A stretch of DNA of 64,000 nucleotides from positions 3,224,001 to 3,288,000 of the forward strand of contig CAWCFV010000002.1 in assembly GCA_963794995.1 (NCBI GenBank). Direction: 5' to 3'. Positions 48,459-56,458 of this stretch are shown here, in pieces; positions within the stretch are counted from its first letter, which is position 1, and each line of letters starts with the position of its first letter. The notes below the pieces were generated by a model. That model made no database searches. It saw nothing but the letters and a program-made list of their open reading frames with translations, and was not told where the DNA came from. Made by a program: the position numbers and the translations under genes. This DNA comes from CAWCFV01 sp963794995. Lineage in GTDB: Bacteria; Actinomycetota; Actinomycetes; JACCUZ01.

Positions 48459-51400
48459 GTGCGTCTGACACCGATCAGAGCTCTCTCCGCCGCCTCCGTC
48501 GCCCTGGCCACCGCCGTGGGCACCCTCGTCGCCGCGCCCCCGGCCCTCGCTGCCGGCACCGCGAGCCTCGCTGCCCTCGACGTCGCCTACACCCAGGACT
48601 TCGACACCCTGGCGAATGCGGGGACGTCGTCGGTCACCCCGGGTGGCTGGGACTTCGCCGAGTCCGGGACGAACGCCAACACCACGTACACGGCGGGCAC
48701 CGGGTCGGGCACTGCCGGGGACACCTACAGCTTCGGGGCGACCGCGAGCACCGAACGGGCCTTCGGCGGGCTGCAGAGCGGCAGCCTGACTCCGACGGTC
48801 GGGGCGGGCTTCACCAACGCCACCGGCGGCACGGTCACCTCGCTCGACATCGCCTACGTCGGCGAGCAGTGGCGGCTCGGTGCCACGGGCCCCCGCACCG
48901 ACCGGATGGACTTCCAGGTCAGCACCGACGCGACCAGCCTCACCTCCGGCACGTGGGCCGACGAGGACGCCCTCGACCTGCTCGGCTCCGTGTCCAGCGG
49001 GACGGTGGGCCTGCGCGACGGGAACGCCGCCGCGAACCGGACCGCGGTGAGCGGCACCCTGAGCGGGCTCTCCCTCGCCCCCGGGGCGACGGTGTGGATC
49101 CGCTGGGCCTCCTTCGACGTCTCGGGCTCGGACGACGGGCTGGCCGTGGACGACTTCTCGGTCACGCCGCGCGGCTTCGCGGCCGGCGACGACGCCCCGT
49201 CGGTCACCGGCACGACGCCGGCCGACGGCGCGACCGGGGTGGCGAAGGGCTCCGACATCACGGTCACCTTCTCGGAGTCCGTGACCGCGGCCCCCGGCGC
49301 CTTCGACCTCGTCTGCAACGGCAACCCCAAGCCGGTCGGCGTCACCGGGTCGGGCGACTCCTACACCCTGGACCCGGCGACCGACTTCGCCGACGGCGAC
49401 GCCTGCACCCTGACGATCCCGGCGGCCGCGATCTCCGACGACGACGCCGTCGACCCGCCGGACAACCTCGACCGCGGACTTCTCCATGTCGTTCGGCGCC
49501 GGTGACGCCTGCCTCGCCGACTACACGCCGGCGTACGACATCCAGGGCTCCGGCCCGTCCGCGGCGATCGACCGGCCCGGTGACCACCGAGGGCGTCGTC
49601 GTCGGCGACTACGAGGGCCCGGCGCCGGCGCTGCGCGGCTTCTACCTGCAGGACGCGCGCCGGCGACGGCGACCCGGCCACCTCCGACGCGCGTCTTCGT
49701 CTTCAACGGGAGCAACGACGACGTGGCGCTCGGCGACGTCGTGCGGGTCACCGGGCAACGCCGGCGACTTCCAGGACCAGACCCAGGTCGCGGACGTCGC
49801 CACGTCGATCGCCGCTGCGGGACCGGCGACGGTCGACCCGGTCGACGTCACCCTGCCCTTCGCCATCGGCCGACTTCCGCGAGCGGTACGAGGGGATGCT
49901 GGTCCGGATGCCGCAGACGCTGACCGTGACCGAGCACTTCCAGCTCGGTCGCTTCGGCCAGGTCCTGATGTCCTCCGGCGGCCGGCTCCAGCAGCCCACC
50001 AACGTGGTCGCCCCCGGAGCGCCCGCCGCGGCGCTGCAGGCCGCGAACGACCTCAACAAGATCATCTTCGACGACGCCTCGCAGGGCGCAGAACCCCGAC
50101 CCGATCCTGTTCGGCCGCGGCGGCCAGCCGCTCTCCGCGAGCAACACGCTGCGCGGCGGCGACACGGCCACCGGCATCGTCGGGGTGATGACCTACACCT
50201 GGGCCGGCAACGCCGCGAGCGGCAACGCCTACCGGCGTGCGACCGGTCGGCGCCCTCGGTGGCGGGGTGCCGCGACTTCCAGCCGCGCCAACCCGCGCCC
50301 CGTCCGAGGCTCCGGACCGGCGGCCGGGACGCCGACGTGCGGGTCGCCGGGATGAACCTGCTCAACTTCTTCGACACGTTCGACGACAGCACCGGCGGCG
50401 ACCACTGCACGTCGGCGTCCGGCGGCGACCCGGCGACTGCCGCGGCGCCAACACCCAGGCCGAGTTCGACCGGCAGGGCCGAAGACCGGTCGCCGCGATC
50501 CTGGCGCTCGGCGCCGACGTGCTCGGCGTCAACGAGATCGAGAACGACGGCTACGGCCCGGACAGCGCGATCCAGTACCTCGTCGACCGGCTGAACGACG
50601 CCGACCGGCGCCGGGCACGTACGCGTTCGTCGACGTGGACGCCGGGACCGGCCAGCCCAACGCGCTCGGCACCGACGCGATCAAGGTCGGCCTCATCTAC
50701 AAGCCGGCGCGTCGTCACACCGGTCGGGCACACCGCCGTCGCTGAACACGGTCGCGTTCGTCAACGGCGGGGACGACGGTCGCCGCGCAACCGCCCGTCG
50801 CTCGCGCAGGCGTTCGAGGACAACGCCACCGGCGCCGCGGTTCGTCGTCGACGTCAACCACCTCAAGAGCAAGGGCAGCGCGTGCAACGAGCCGGACGCC
50901 GGTGACGGCCAGGGCAACTGCAACGCGGTGCGGGACCACGCGCGGCGCAGGCTGCTGGCGACGTGGCTGGACGAGCGACCCGACCGGCACCGGCGACCCC
51001 GACGTGCTGATCGTCGGCGACTTCAACTCCTACGCCCAGGAGGACCCGATCACCACGCTCGAAGGAGGCCGGGTTACCGCAACCTGGTCGAGGAGCTCGT
51101 CGGCGCGGACGCGTACTCCTACGTCTTCGACGGCCAGTGGGGCTACCTCGACCACGCGCTGGGCACCGCCGTCGATGCGCGCGGCAGGTCGAGCGGCGTG
51201 GCCGAGTGGCACATCAACGCCGACGAGCCGGCGTGCTGGACTACAACACCAACTTCAAGTCGGCCGGTCAGATCGCCTCGCTCTACGCGCCGGACGAGTT
51301 CCGCATCTCGGACCACGACCCGGTGCTGGTCGACCTCGACCTCGAGGACAGCTGCTTCGGCCTCTCCCCGACGATCATCGGCACCTCGGGGAACGACGTC

Positions 51401-51778
51401 ATCAACGGCACCGACGGGCCCGACGTCATCATGGGCTTCGGCGGCGACGACCGGATCCTGGGTGGCGACGGTGACGACGTCATCTGCGGTGGTGCCGGCA
51501 ACGACGTCACCATCGGCGGCAACGGCAACGACCAGGTCGACGGCGGCTTCGGTGCCGACCAGGTGTCCGGAGCCAACGGCGTCGACCGGCTCGTCGGAGG
51601 CCCCGGCGACGACGTGATGTCCGGCGGCAACGGCGACGACGTCATGCACGGCGGCAGGGGCGACGACCGGCTGGCGGGCGAGAACGGCGACGACACCCTG
51701 GTCGGTGGGCCGGGCGTCGACGTGCTCGACGGCGGCAAGGGCCGCAACACCCTGGTCCAGGACGGTCCGGAGTCCTGA
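48459..51778 (+). pseudogene. Secreted ExeM/NucH-type nuclease with RTX repeats, many frameshifts
   Basis: Intact in frame from GTG 48459 to about 49472, then again from about 51234 to the stop at 51778. Between, about 22 single-base insertions and two deletions are needed to follow one protein. Order: signal peptide (1-32), lectin-like region, Big_5-type domain (PSVTGTTPADGATGVAKGSD), an LTD/nuclease lead-in, the endonuclease/exonuclease/phosphatase domain (NLLNFFDTFDD, ADVLGVNEIENDGYG, VVDVNHLKSKGSACNE, VLIVGDFNSYAQEDP, FRISDHDPVLVDLDL), and calcium-binding RTX nonapeptides (GGxGxDxxx, 51400-51750). Such enzymes degrade extracellular DNA. As read, no full enzyme could be made. Confidence 0.85.
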
Positions 51779-51797
51779 GGCCCGTCTGAGAGCTGAC

Positions 51798-51827
51798 CGA
51801 CGGCGGGAGGGAGCCCTCCCGCCGTCG
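51798..51827. terminator. Terminator hairpin after the nuclease gene
   Basis: CGACGGCGGGAGGG (51798-51811) is the reverse complement of CCCTCCCGCCGTCG (51814-51827), with two bases between. No T-run. It lies 20 bases past the stop of the nuclease gene and before the ligase promoter. Confidence 0.8.
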
Positions 51828-51838
51828 GGTCGGCCTGG

Positions 51839-51844
51839 CACGAT
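51839..51844 (+). promoter_or_regulatory. Possible -10 element of the DNA ligase gene
   Basis: CACGAT at 51839-51844 is six bases before ATG 51851. It departs from the TAnnnT pattern at its first base, so this is tentative. Confidence 0.35.
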
Positions 51845-51850
51845 CCCGAC

Positions 51851-52828
51851 ATGGCCGCCGACGACGCCCTGCCGCTGGTGCGGCCGATGCTGGCCAGCCC
51901 AGGCCAGCTCCCCCCGCCCGCCGACGAGGACCGCTGGGCGTACGAGATGAAGTGGGACGGCGTGCGGGCCGTCGTGTACCTCGACCGCGGGGACCTGCGG
52001 GTGCTGACCCGCAACGACCGCGAGGTCGCGGCCACCTACCCGGAGCTGCGGTCCCTGGCGGGCGAGCTCGACCGGCACCGGCTGGTGCTCGACGGCGAGC
52101 TCGTCGCCTTCGACGAGGCGGGGCGGCCCAGCTTCGGCGAGCTGCAGAACCGGATGCACGTGCAGGCGCCGGGCCGCGCGCTGCTGGACCGGGTCCCGGT
52201 GAGCCTGCTGGTGTTCGACCTGCTCCACCTCGACGGGACCTCGCTCGTCCCGCTGGCCTACGACGACCGGCGGGCCGCGCTCGACGGGCTCGACCTGGCC
52301 GGGCCCCGCTGGGCGGTGCCCCCGGCCTTCGACGGTGCGGCCTCCGACGCGTTCGCCGCGTCGCGTGCGCAGGGGCTCGAGGGAGTCCTCGCGAAGCGGC
52401 GGGACTCGCCGTACCTGCCGGGGCGTCGCTCGCCGCACTGGGTCAAGGTCAAGCACCTGCGGATGCAGGAGGTCGTGGTGGGCGGCTGGTCACCGGGCCA
52501 GGGGCGGCGGCAGGGCGGCGTCGGGTCGCTGCTGCTCGGCGTGCCCGACGACGGCGGCCGGCTGGTCTACGCCGGGCACGTCGGCACCGGGTTCTCCGAC
52601 CGAGTGCTCACCGAGCTGGGGGACCGGCTGCGCCCCGACGAGGTCGACGGGTCGCCCTTCGCCACCGAGGTGCCGCGGCTGCACGCCCGCGGCGCGCACT
52701 GGGTACGGCCCCGGCTGGTGGGCGAGGTCGCCTTCACCGAGTGGACCCGCGAGGGGATGATGCGCCACCCCGTGTGGCGGGGCCTGCGCGCCGACAAGTC
52801 CCCGGACGACGTGCGCCGCGAGAGCTGA
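51851..52828 (+). CDS. ATP-dependent DNA ligase (LigC/LigD-ligase type)
   Basis: 325 residues with only the nucleotidyltransferase and OB domains. The AMP-accepting Lys34 is in YEMKWDGVRAVVYL (motif I); motif III and IV follow with VPVSLLVFDLLHLDG and LEGVLAKRRDSPYLPGRRS, and motif V is HWVKVKHLRMQEVVV. The OB fold ends VAFTEWTREGMMRHPVWRGL. It seals nicks in the cytoplasm, probably in end joining or repair beside the essential NAD-dependent ligase. No Ku or primase gene is adjacent. Converges with the M15-like gene across a palindrome. Confidence 0.9.
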   Translation: MAADDALPLVRPMLASPGQLPPPADEDRWAYEMKWDGVRAVVYLDRGDLRVLTRNDREVAATYPELRSLAGELDRHRLVLDGELVAFDEAGRPSFGELQNRMHVQAPGRALLDRVPVSLLVFDLLHLDGTSLVPLAYDDRRAALDGLDLAGPRWAVPPAFDGAASDAFAASRAQGLEGVLAKRRDSPYLPGRRSPHWVKVKHLRMQEVVVGGWSPGQGRRQGGVGSLLLGVPDDGGRLVYAGHVGTGFSDRVLTELGDRLRPDEVDGSPFATEVPRLHARGAHWVRPRLVGEVAFTEWTREGMMRHPVWRGLRADKSPDDVRRES

Positions 52829-52850
52829 CCCGCCGCGCCCCGTTCCGCAT

Positions 52851-52905
52851 GAGTGGCGCGACATGGCGGTCGACACCCCGTGCCGACCACCGAGTCGCGC
52901 CACTC
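52851..52905. repeat. Palindromic intergenic element, different sequence family
   Basis: GAGTGGCGCGAC (52851-52862) pairs perfectly with GTCGCGCCACTC (52894-52905); the stem extends inward to about 22 positions with three mismatches around an 11-base loop. It lies between convergent genes. Overall build matches copies A and B but the sequence does not. Confidence 0.75.
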
Positions 52906-52960
52906 GACGTGGGTGCCGGCGGACCCGCTGCCGGCAGGCCCGGCGTCCCGTCGCGGTCGC

Positions 52961-53905
52961 TCAGAAGACGCTGACGTGCACGTGGTCGTAGTGGTTGGCG
53001 GTGCTCGACCCGCGGTCGGACATCGCCCGCCAGCCCTCGCCGCTGCGCTCCAGCGTCCAGATGCGCTGGGCGAAGATGACGTAGCTGACACCCAGCTCGC
53101 CGGCGTGGGCGCGGACGTAGCCGGCGATGGTGGTGCCCAGCGACCCGCTGACCATGATGTCCAGCGCCCTGCCGGAGCCGTGGTCGCCGGAGCCGGAGCG
53201 CCCGCCCCAGGAGGTGATCGAGGGGAAGGCCGCGCAGACCGCGCGGTAGACCTTGACGGTGTTGGCGGTCAGGCCGCTCTCGACCGACGAGCCGTCCGGG
53301 CAGGTCGAGCCGGACACGTCCTGCGCGACGGCCACCTCGGTCGCCGTCGGCCGGCTGCGCGCCAGCTGGTCGCGGCGCACCCACACCAGCCGGTCGCCAC
53401 GGACGACCTCGGCCCAGGTGCCGTCCACCGTGCCGGTGAAGCGCACCTTCGTCCCGGCGTCGATGACCGCGACGCGACGGGAGCCGGCGGCGGGGTCGAC
53501 CCGGGCGGCCAGCTCGGCCTCGGTCCAGCGCACCGGCAGCGTGTCGCTGGCGTGGGCCACCGCGATCTCCGACATGCCCTCGACCTCGACCGGGCGCGGG
53601 GGCGGCAGCTCGCGGACGACGTCGCGCGTGGCGGTGCGGGAGGTCACCCGCTCGGGGAGCCGGACGGCGCGGGAGGCCTGGTCCGGCCGCGTCGCCGACA
53701 CCGTGGGGGGGTCGGCGGGCTCGAGCGCGGTGGCCACCGGGACCACCGTGGCCACGGCCAGGACCGGCGCCGTCACGGCAGCCCACCGGCGCAGCCGGAG
53801 CTGCACGGTCGAGGTCCTGCGGTGGCGGCCAGCGGTCACGGGGGTCGTCACTTTCGGAGGTGTGGGGGGCAGCGACGAGTCAAGCACACCTCCGGAGTGA
53901 CGCAC
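52961..53905 (-). CDS. Secreted SH3/M15-like cell-wall protein
   Basis: 314 residues from GTG 53905 (or 296 from GTG 53851). A basic N-terminus precedes a signal or anchor segment (about 41-60). A bacterial SH3-like domain covers about 145-180 (KVRFTGTVDGTWAEVVRGDR). The C-terminal part (about 208-314) is an M15/ARB_07466-type peptidase fold with metal-site residues His242 and Asp249 in SGDHGSGRALDIM and the HYDHVHVSV end (His308/310). It should act outside the membrane on peptidoglycan. It lies 18 bases after the lexA stop on the same strand, so it may be co-transcribed with lexA and thus induced by DNA damage. Confidence 0.8.
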   Translation of the reverse strand: MRHSGGVLDSSLPPTPPKVTTPVTAGRHRRTSTVQLRLRRWAAVTAPVLAVATVVPVATALEPADPPTVSATRPDQASRAVRLPERVTSRTATRDVVRELPPPRPVEVEGMSEIAVAHASDTLPVRWTEAELAARVDPAAGSRRVAVIDAGTKVRFTGTVDGTWAEVVRGDRLVWVRRDQLARSRPTATEVAVAQDVSGSTCPDGSSVESGLTANTVKVYRAVCAAFPSITSWGGRSGSGDHGSGRALDIMVSGSLGTTIAGYVRAHAGELGVSYVIFAQRIWTLERSGEGWRAMSDRGSSTANHYDHVHVSVF

Positions 53906-53923
53906 CCCAGCCCCCGGACCGGG

Positions 53924-54781
53924 TCAGACCGAGCGGAGCACCGCGGTGACCCGGCCGAGCACGGTCGCGTCGTCGCCCGGGATCGGCTCGTACGCCGGGT
54001 TGTGCGGCATCAGCCACACGTGCCCGTCGCGCCGCCGGAACGTCTTGACGGTCGCCTCGCCGTCGATCATGGCGGCCACCACGTCGCCGTTCTCGGCGAC
54101 CGGCTGCTGGCGGACCACGACCCAGTCGCCGTCGCAGATGGCCGCGTCGATCATCGAGTCGCCGCGCACCTGCAGCAGGAACAGGGTGCCCTCGCCCACC
54201 ACCTGGCGGGGCAGCGGGAAGACGTCCTGCACCGCCTCCTCGGCGAGGATCGGGCCCCCGGCCGCGATCTGACCGACCAGCGGGACGTAGACGGCGGCCG
54301 GCCGCACGTCACCGCTGCCGGTCTCGAGGTCGTGCACGTCGCCGCCGCCGCCGTACGAGGGAGCGGGCACGGGGGCGGCCTCCGGGCTGCGCACCTCGAT
54401 CGCCCGCGGGCGGTGCGGGTCGCGGCGCAGGAAGCCCTTGCGCTCGAGGCTGGCCAGCTGGTGGGACACGCTGGAGGAGCTGGTGAGACCGACCGCCTCG
54501 CCGATCTCGCGCATGCTCGGCGGGTAGCCCCGGCGCTCGACCGCGTCCCGGATCACCTCGAGCACCCGGCGCTGGCGGGCGGTGAGACCGGCCTCGTCGG
54601 GTGGCCCGTCGTGGATCTGCGCCACCACGGCATCGCCAGCCGCGCCCTTCTCGACCGTGCCGTCCGACGTGCCGTCAGTCGTGCCGCCTGCGTCCCGTCG
54701 CACCACGGGTGCCTCCTCCTCCGCCGGTCCCCGCGCAGCTGCCCGGGGTTGTGTCCGACCCCCCGAGGACGGTGCAGCCAT
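53924..54781 (-). CDS. lexA: SOS repressor LexA
   Basis: 285 residues from ATG 54781. The winged helix (about 66-128) includes LTARQRRVLEVIRDAVERRG and YPPSMREIGEAVGLTSSSSV. The self-cleavage site is Ala174-Gly175 in VGQIAAGGP, with the catalytic Ser209 (VRGDSM) and Lys246 (TVKTFRR). The N-terminus has about 60 extra Ala/Gly/Glu-rich residues before the conserved part, so the true start could be later. The frame is open to 54868, but that ATG abuts the LexA box at 54872, leaving no leader, so it is unlikely. LexA represses recA, itself and the divergent LysM gene. Confidence 0.93.
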   Translation of the reverse strand: MAAPSSGGRTQPRAAARGPAEEEAPVVRRDAGGTTDGTSDGTVEKGAAGDAVVAQIHDGPPDEAGLTARQRRVLEVIRDAVERRGYPPSMREIGEAVGLTSSSSVSHQLASLERKGFLRRDPHRPRAIEVRSPEAAPVPAPSYGGGGDVHDLETGSGDVRPAAVYVPLVGQIAAGGPILAEEAVQDVFPLPRQVVGEGTLFLLQVRGDSMIDAAICDGDWVVVRQQPVAENGDVVAAMIDGEATVKTFRRRDGHVWLMPHNPAYEPIPGDDATVLGRVTAVLRSV

Positions 54782-54871
54782 GACCGCGACGACGTGCCTG
54801 CCGTTGGCCGGGGCGACCGCTCCCGCAAGGGTGCGTCCGGGTGCCCACGCTAGCGATCTCGCACGCATGTT

Positions 54872-54887
54872 TCAAACACCTGTTCGA
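54872..54887. promoter_or_regulatory. LexA box on the lexA side
   Basis: TCAAACACCTGTTCGA at 54872-54887 matches TCGAAC-N4-GTTCGA at 11 of 12 bases. It is the box nearest lexA and probably mediates its autoregulation. Confidence 0.85.
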
Positions 54888-54924
54888 CCCGGGCCTGGAT
54901 ATTTCTCCGGTGATGGGGTAGAAC

Positions 54925-54940
54925 TCGTACACACGTTCGA
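54925..54940. promoter_or_regulatory. LexA box, middle copy
   Basis: TCGTACACACGTTCGA at 54925-54940 matches the LexA operator at 11 of 12 bases. It overlaps the region just downstream of a TAGAAC -10 (54919-54924) for the LysM gene. Confidence 0.8.
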
Positions 54941-54941
54941 A

Positions 54942-54957
54942 TCGAACACCCGTTCGG
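54942..54957. promoter_or_regulatory. LexA box on the LysM-gene side
   Basis: TCGAACACCCGTTCGG at 54942-54957 matches at 11 of 12 bases and lies one base after the middle box, so two LexA dimers could bind side by side. Confidence 0.85.
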
Positions 54958-54977
54958 ACCGGAGCCGGGAGGCCGCG

Positions 54978-55361
54978 ATGAGCACGATGACCGTGAGCAT
55001 GACGCCGGTGGGCGCGCGCCGGCCGGTGTCGGTGCGCCGTGTGCAGGCGGCGCCGTCCGGGCGGGTGCGTCCGGTGGTCCGCCTGACCCGCCGCGGCCGG
55101 CTCCTGGTCGGGCTCGCCGTGCTGCTGGTCGCCGTCGCGCTGGGGGTGCTGCTCACCGGCGGCCCGCCGGCGCTGGCCGGCACCGACCGCGCGGCGGTGA
55201 CCCACGCGCGGGTCACCGTCCTGCCGGGGGAGACCCTGTGGCAGATCGCCGCGCGCACCGCACCGGGGTCGGACCCGCGCGAGACCGTGCAGCGCATCCT
55301 GGACCTCAACGGGCTGCAGACCGCCCAGGTCCAGGCCGGAACGGCCCTGCTGCTGCCCTGA
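54978..55361 (+). CDS. SOS-regulated LysM membrane protein (ChiZ/YneA-like)
   Basis: 127 residues. A basic N-terminus and one membrane helix (about 42-60) precede an extracellular LysM domain (about 79-126: VTVLPGETLWQIAARTAPGS, VQAGTALLLP). LysM binds peptidoglycan. The divergent pairing with lexA and the two LexA boxes in its promoter match mycobacterial Rv2719c/ChiZ and Bacillus YneA, which halt division during DNA damage. There is no obvious hydrolase domain. ATG 54978 has a GGGAGG ribosome site about 6 bases upstream. The name chiZ is by analogy only. Confidence 0.85.
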   Translation: MSTMTVSMTPVGARRPVSVRRVQAAPSGRVRPVVRLTRRGRLLVGLAVLLVAVALGVLLTGGPPALAGTDRAAVTHARVTVLPGETLWQIAARTAPGSDPRETVQRILDLNGLQTAQVQAGTALLLP

Positions 55362-55640
55362 CCTGCTGAGCAGGCTCGATCAGCGCGGACCCGCCCCCGC
55401 GCGCCAGGCGCGACGAGCTGAGGAGGGCGCCGGCTGCAGCCGGCGGACCCCCGACCACGTGCGGGCAGCGCGCCCCGGCCCGCCGGAGCGTCGTCGCCCC
55501 CGCCGGTGGCGACACGCCGTCGTCCCGGTGGGTGGGACGGCCCGGGGTCCGGGTCCGGGCCGCTGACCTGGGGTGATGCGCCGGAGCCGGCCGGCGGGAG
55601 CCCGGCGCCAGGATCAGCCGAACGGATGGTCCCGAATCGC
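55362..55640 (+). other. Gene-poor stretch between LysM gene and the nrdR promoter
   Basis: Together with the promoter region up to 55847 this is the longest stretch without a gene (486 bases). Right after the stop are small palindromes: CCTGCTGAGCAGG at about 55363-55375, CGCGCCAGGCGCG at 55400-55412 and the larger CGCCGGCTGCAGCCGGCG at 55428-55445. I see no convincing reading frame or RNA gene in the rest. Confidence 0.5.
55428..55445. terminator. Perfect 18-base palindrome, possible terminator of the LysM gene
   Basis: CGCCGGCTGCAGCCGGCG is its own reverse complement. It lies 67 bases after the LysM-gene stop, with no T-run. A terminator role is inferred from position. Confidence 0.5.
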
Positions 55641-55655
55641 TTGCACATGTGGTGG
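55640..55655 (+). promoter_or_regulatory. NrdR-box-like site 0 (overlaps the -35)
   Basis: The palindrome CACATGTG at 55644-55651 is centred at 55647.5, exactly 32 bases upstream of the centre of site 1. It fits the NrdR core CwAtATaTwG only in part (A, A, T, T and final G). Confidence 0.45.
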
Positions 55656-55670
55656 TGGCAGGCATACCGT
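55641..55670 (+). promoter_or_regulatory. Candidate nrdRJ promoter
   Basis: TTGCAC (55641-55646) and TACCGT (55665-55670), 18 bases apart, form a reasonable -35/-10 pair; transcription would start near 55677, inside NrdR site 1. Confidence 0.5.
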
Positions 55671-55671
55671 G

Positions 55672-55687
55672 CCACTACATCTTGTGA
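55672..55687 (+). promoter_or_regulatory. NrdR box 1
   Basis: CCACTACATCTTGTGA at 55672-55687 matches the NrdR operator acaCwAtATaTwGtgt at all strongly conserved positions. NrdR bound here would sit on the predicted start point. Confidence 0.8.
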
Positions 55688-55702
55688 ATGACACCGTTGT
55701 AG

Positions 55703-55711
55703 TTATCCACA
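55703..55711 (+). promoter_or_regulatory. Perfect DnaA-box sequence overlapping NrdR box 2
   Basis: TTATCCACA at 55703-55711 is the classic DnaA 9-mer. Looser relatives CGGTCCACA occur at 55756 and 55779. Whether DnaA binds is unknown; the match overlaps NrdR box 2. Confidence 0.4.
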
Positions 55712-55719
55712 TGTAGTCC
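55704..55719 (+). promoter_or_regulatory. NrdR box 2
   Basis: TATCCACATGTAGTCC at 55704-55719, with core CCACATGTAG, fits the NrdR operator well apart from the second core base. Its centre is exactly 32 bases (three helix turns) from box 1, the spacing typical of paired NrdR boxes. Confidence 0.75.
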
Positions 55720-55847
55720 CCAGGAAGTCCTGGACAGTCCCCAGGGACAGGGCCCCGGTCCACAGGTTGTCCCCGGCCCGGTCCACAGCCACCACGACAG
55801 CCACAGCCACCACGCAGCCACAGCCACAGACGAGGAGGCCACCCGCG
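55720..55847 (+). other. nrdR leader with CAGCCA repeats
   Basis: A small hairpin CCAGGA-AG-TCCTGG (55720-55733) is followed by two AGTCCCCAGG copies around it, then by about five CAGCCA/CCACAG units between 55786 and 55830, and a GAGGAGG ribosome site before ATG 55848. The G-poor CA-rich run should be unstructured in the message. Confidence 0.5.
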
Positions 55848-56369
55848 ATGCACTGCCCGTTCTGCCGCCACGTCGACAGCCGGGTGGTCGACAGCCGCGC
55901 CTCGGACGACGGCACGTCGATCCGCCGTCGCCGGCAGTGCATGCACGAGGCCTGCGGCAAGCGGTTCACGACCGTCGAGACGGCCTCGCTCAGCGTGACC
56001 AAGCGGTCCGGCGCCAGCGAGCCGTTCAGCCGGGACAAGGTGCTCTCCGGGGTCCGGAAGGCCTGCCAGGGGCGCCCGGTCACCGAGGACGACCTGGCGC
56101 TGCTGGCCCAGCGGGTCGAGGAGACGGTCCGGGCCAGCGGGGTCGCCGAGATCGAGGCCCACGAGGTCGGCATGGCGGTGCTGCCGCCGCTGCGCGAGCT
56201 CGACGAGGTCGCCTACCTGCGGTTCGCCTCGGTCTACCGCGCGTTCGACGCCCTCGAGGACTTCGAGGCCGAGATCGCGCTGCTGCGGGCCGAGCACGAC
56301 CTCAGCGACGGCGACGCCGCGCCCGCCGGCGCGCACGGACCGCCCGGCGGCCCGGGCCGGCACCCCTAG
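55848..56369 (+). CDS. nrdR: Transcriptional repressor NrdR
   Basis: 173 residues. The zinc ribbon is CPFC (Cys3, Cys6) plus Cys31 and Cys36, and the ATP-cone follows at about 47-137 (VTKRSGASEPFSRDKVLSGV, ACQGRPVTEDD). NrdR senses ATP/dATP and represses ribonucleotide reductase genes, including its own operon through the boxes at 55672 and 55704. Odd point: the second zinc pair is spaced C-x4-C (CMHEAC), while the usual form is C-x2-C. The ATG is set by the conserved start MHCPFC and a good ribosome site. nrdJ follows after 89 bases. Confidence 0.95.
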   Translation: MHCPFCRHVDSRVVDSRASDDGTSIRRRRQCMHEACGKRFTTVETASLSVTKRSGASEPFSRDKVLSGVRKACQGRPVTEDDLALLAQRVEETVRASGVAEIEAHEVGMAVLPPLRELDEVAYLRFASVYRAFDALEDFEAEIALLRAEHDLSDGDAAPAGAHGPPGGPGRHP

Positions 56370-56458
56370 ACGTCCGCCGGGGGCCCCCGCACCGCCGGTG
56401 CGGGACTGCCCGTCGGTGCAGAAGTGTTGAATCCAGAAGCGGTACGGGAGGAGCAGGG

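Noticed and set aside
51400..51750. Direct repeats in DNA at the end of the nuclease gene
   Set aside because: They encode the calcium-binding RTX nonapeptides and need no separate DNA-level explanation.
53924..54868. LexA starting at the ATG 54868 (314 residues)
   Set aside because: That ATG is four bases from a LexA box, so the promoter would lie over the coding start; the added residues do not resemble LexA.
55700..55790. Cluster of DnaA-like sites as a replication origin
   Set aside because: Only one perfect site, no AT-rich region, and no dnaA/dnaN/gyrB genes nearby. A regulatory reading is more sensible.
55786..55830. CAGCCA repeats as a CRISPR-like or iteron array
   Set aside because: Units are six bases and irregular, with no spacers; a CA-rich unstructured leader is the simpler reading.
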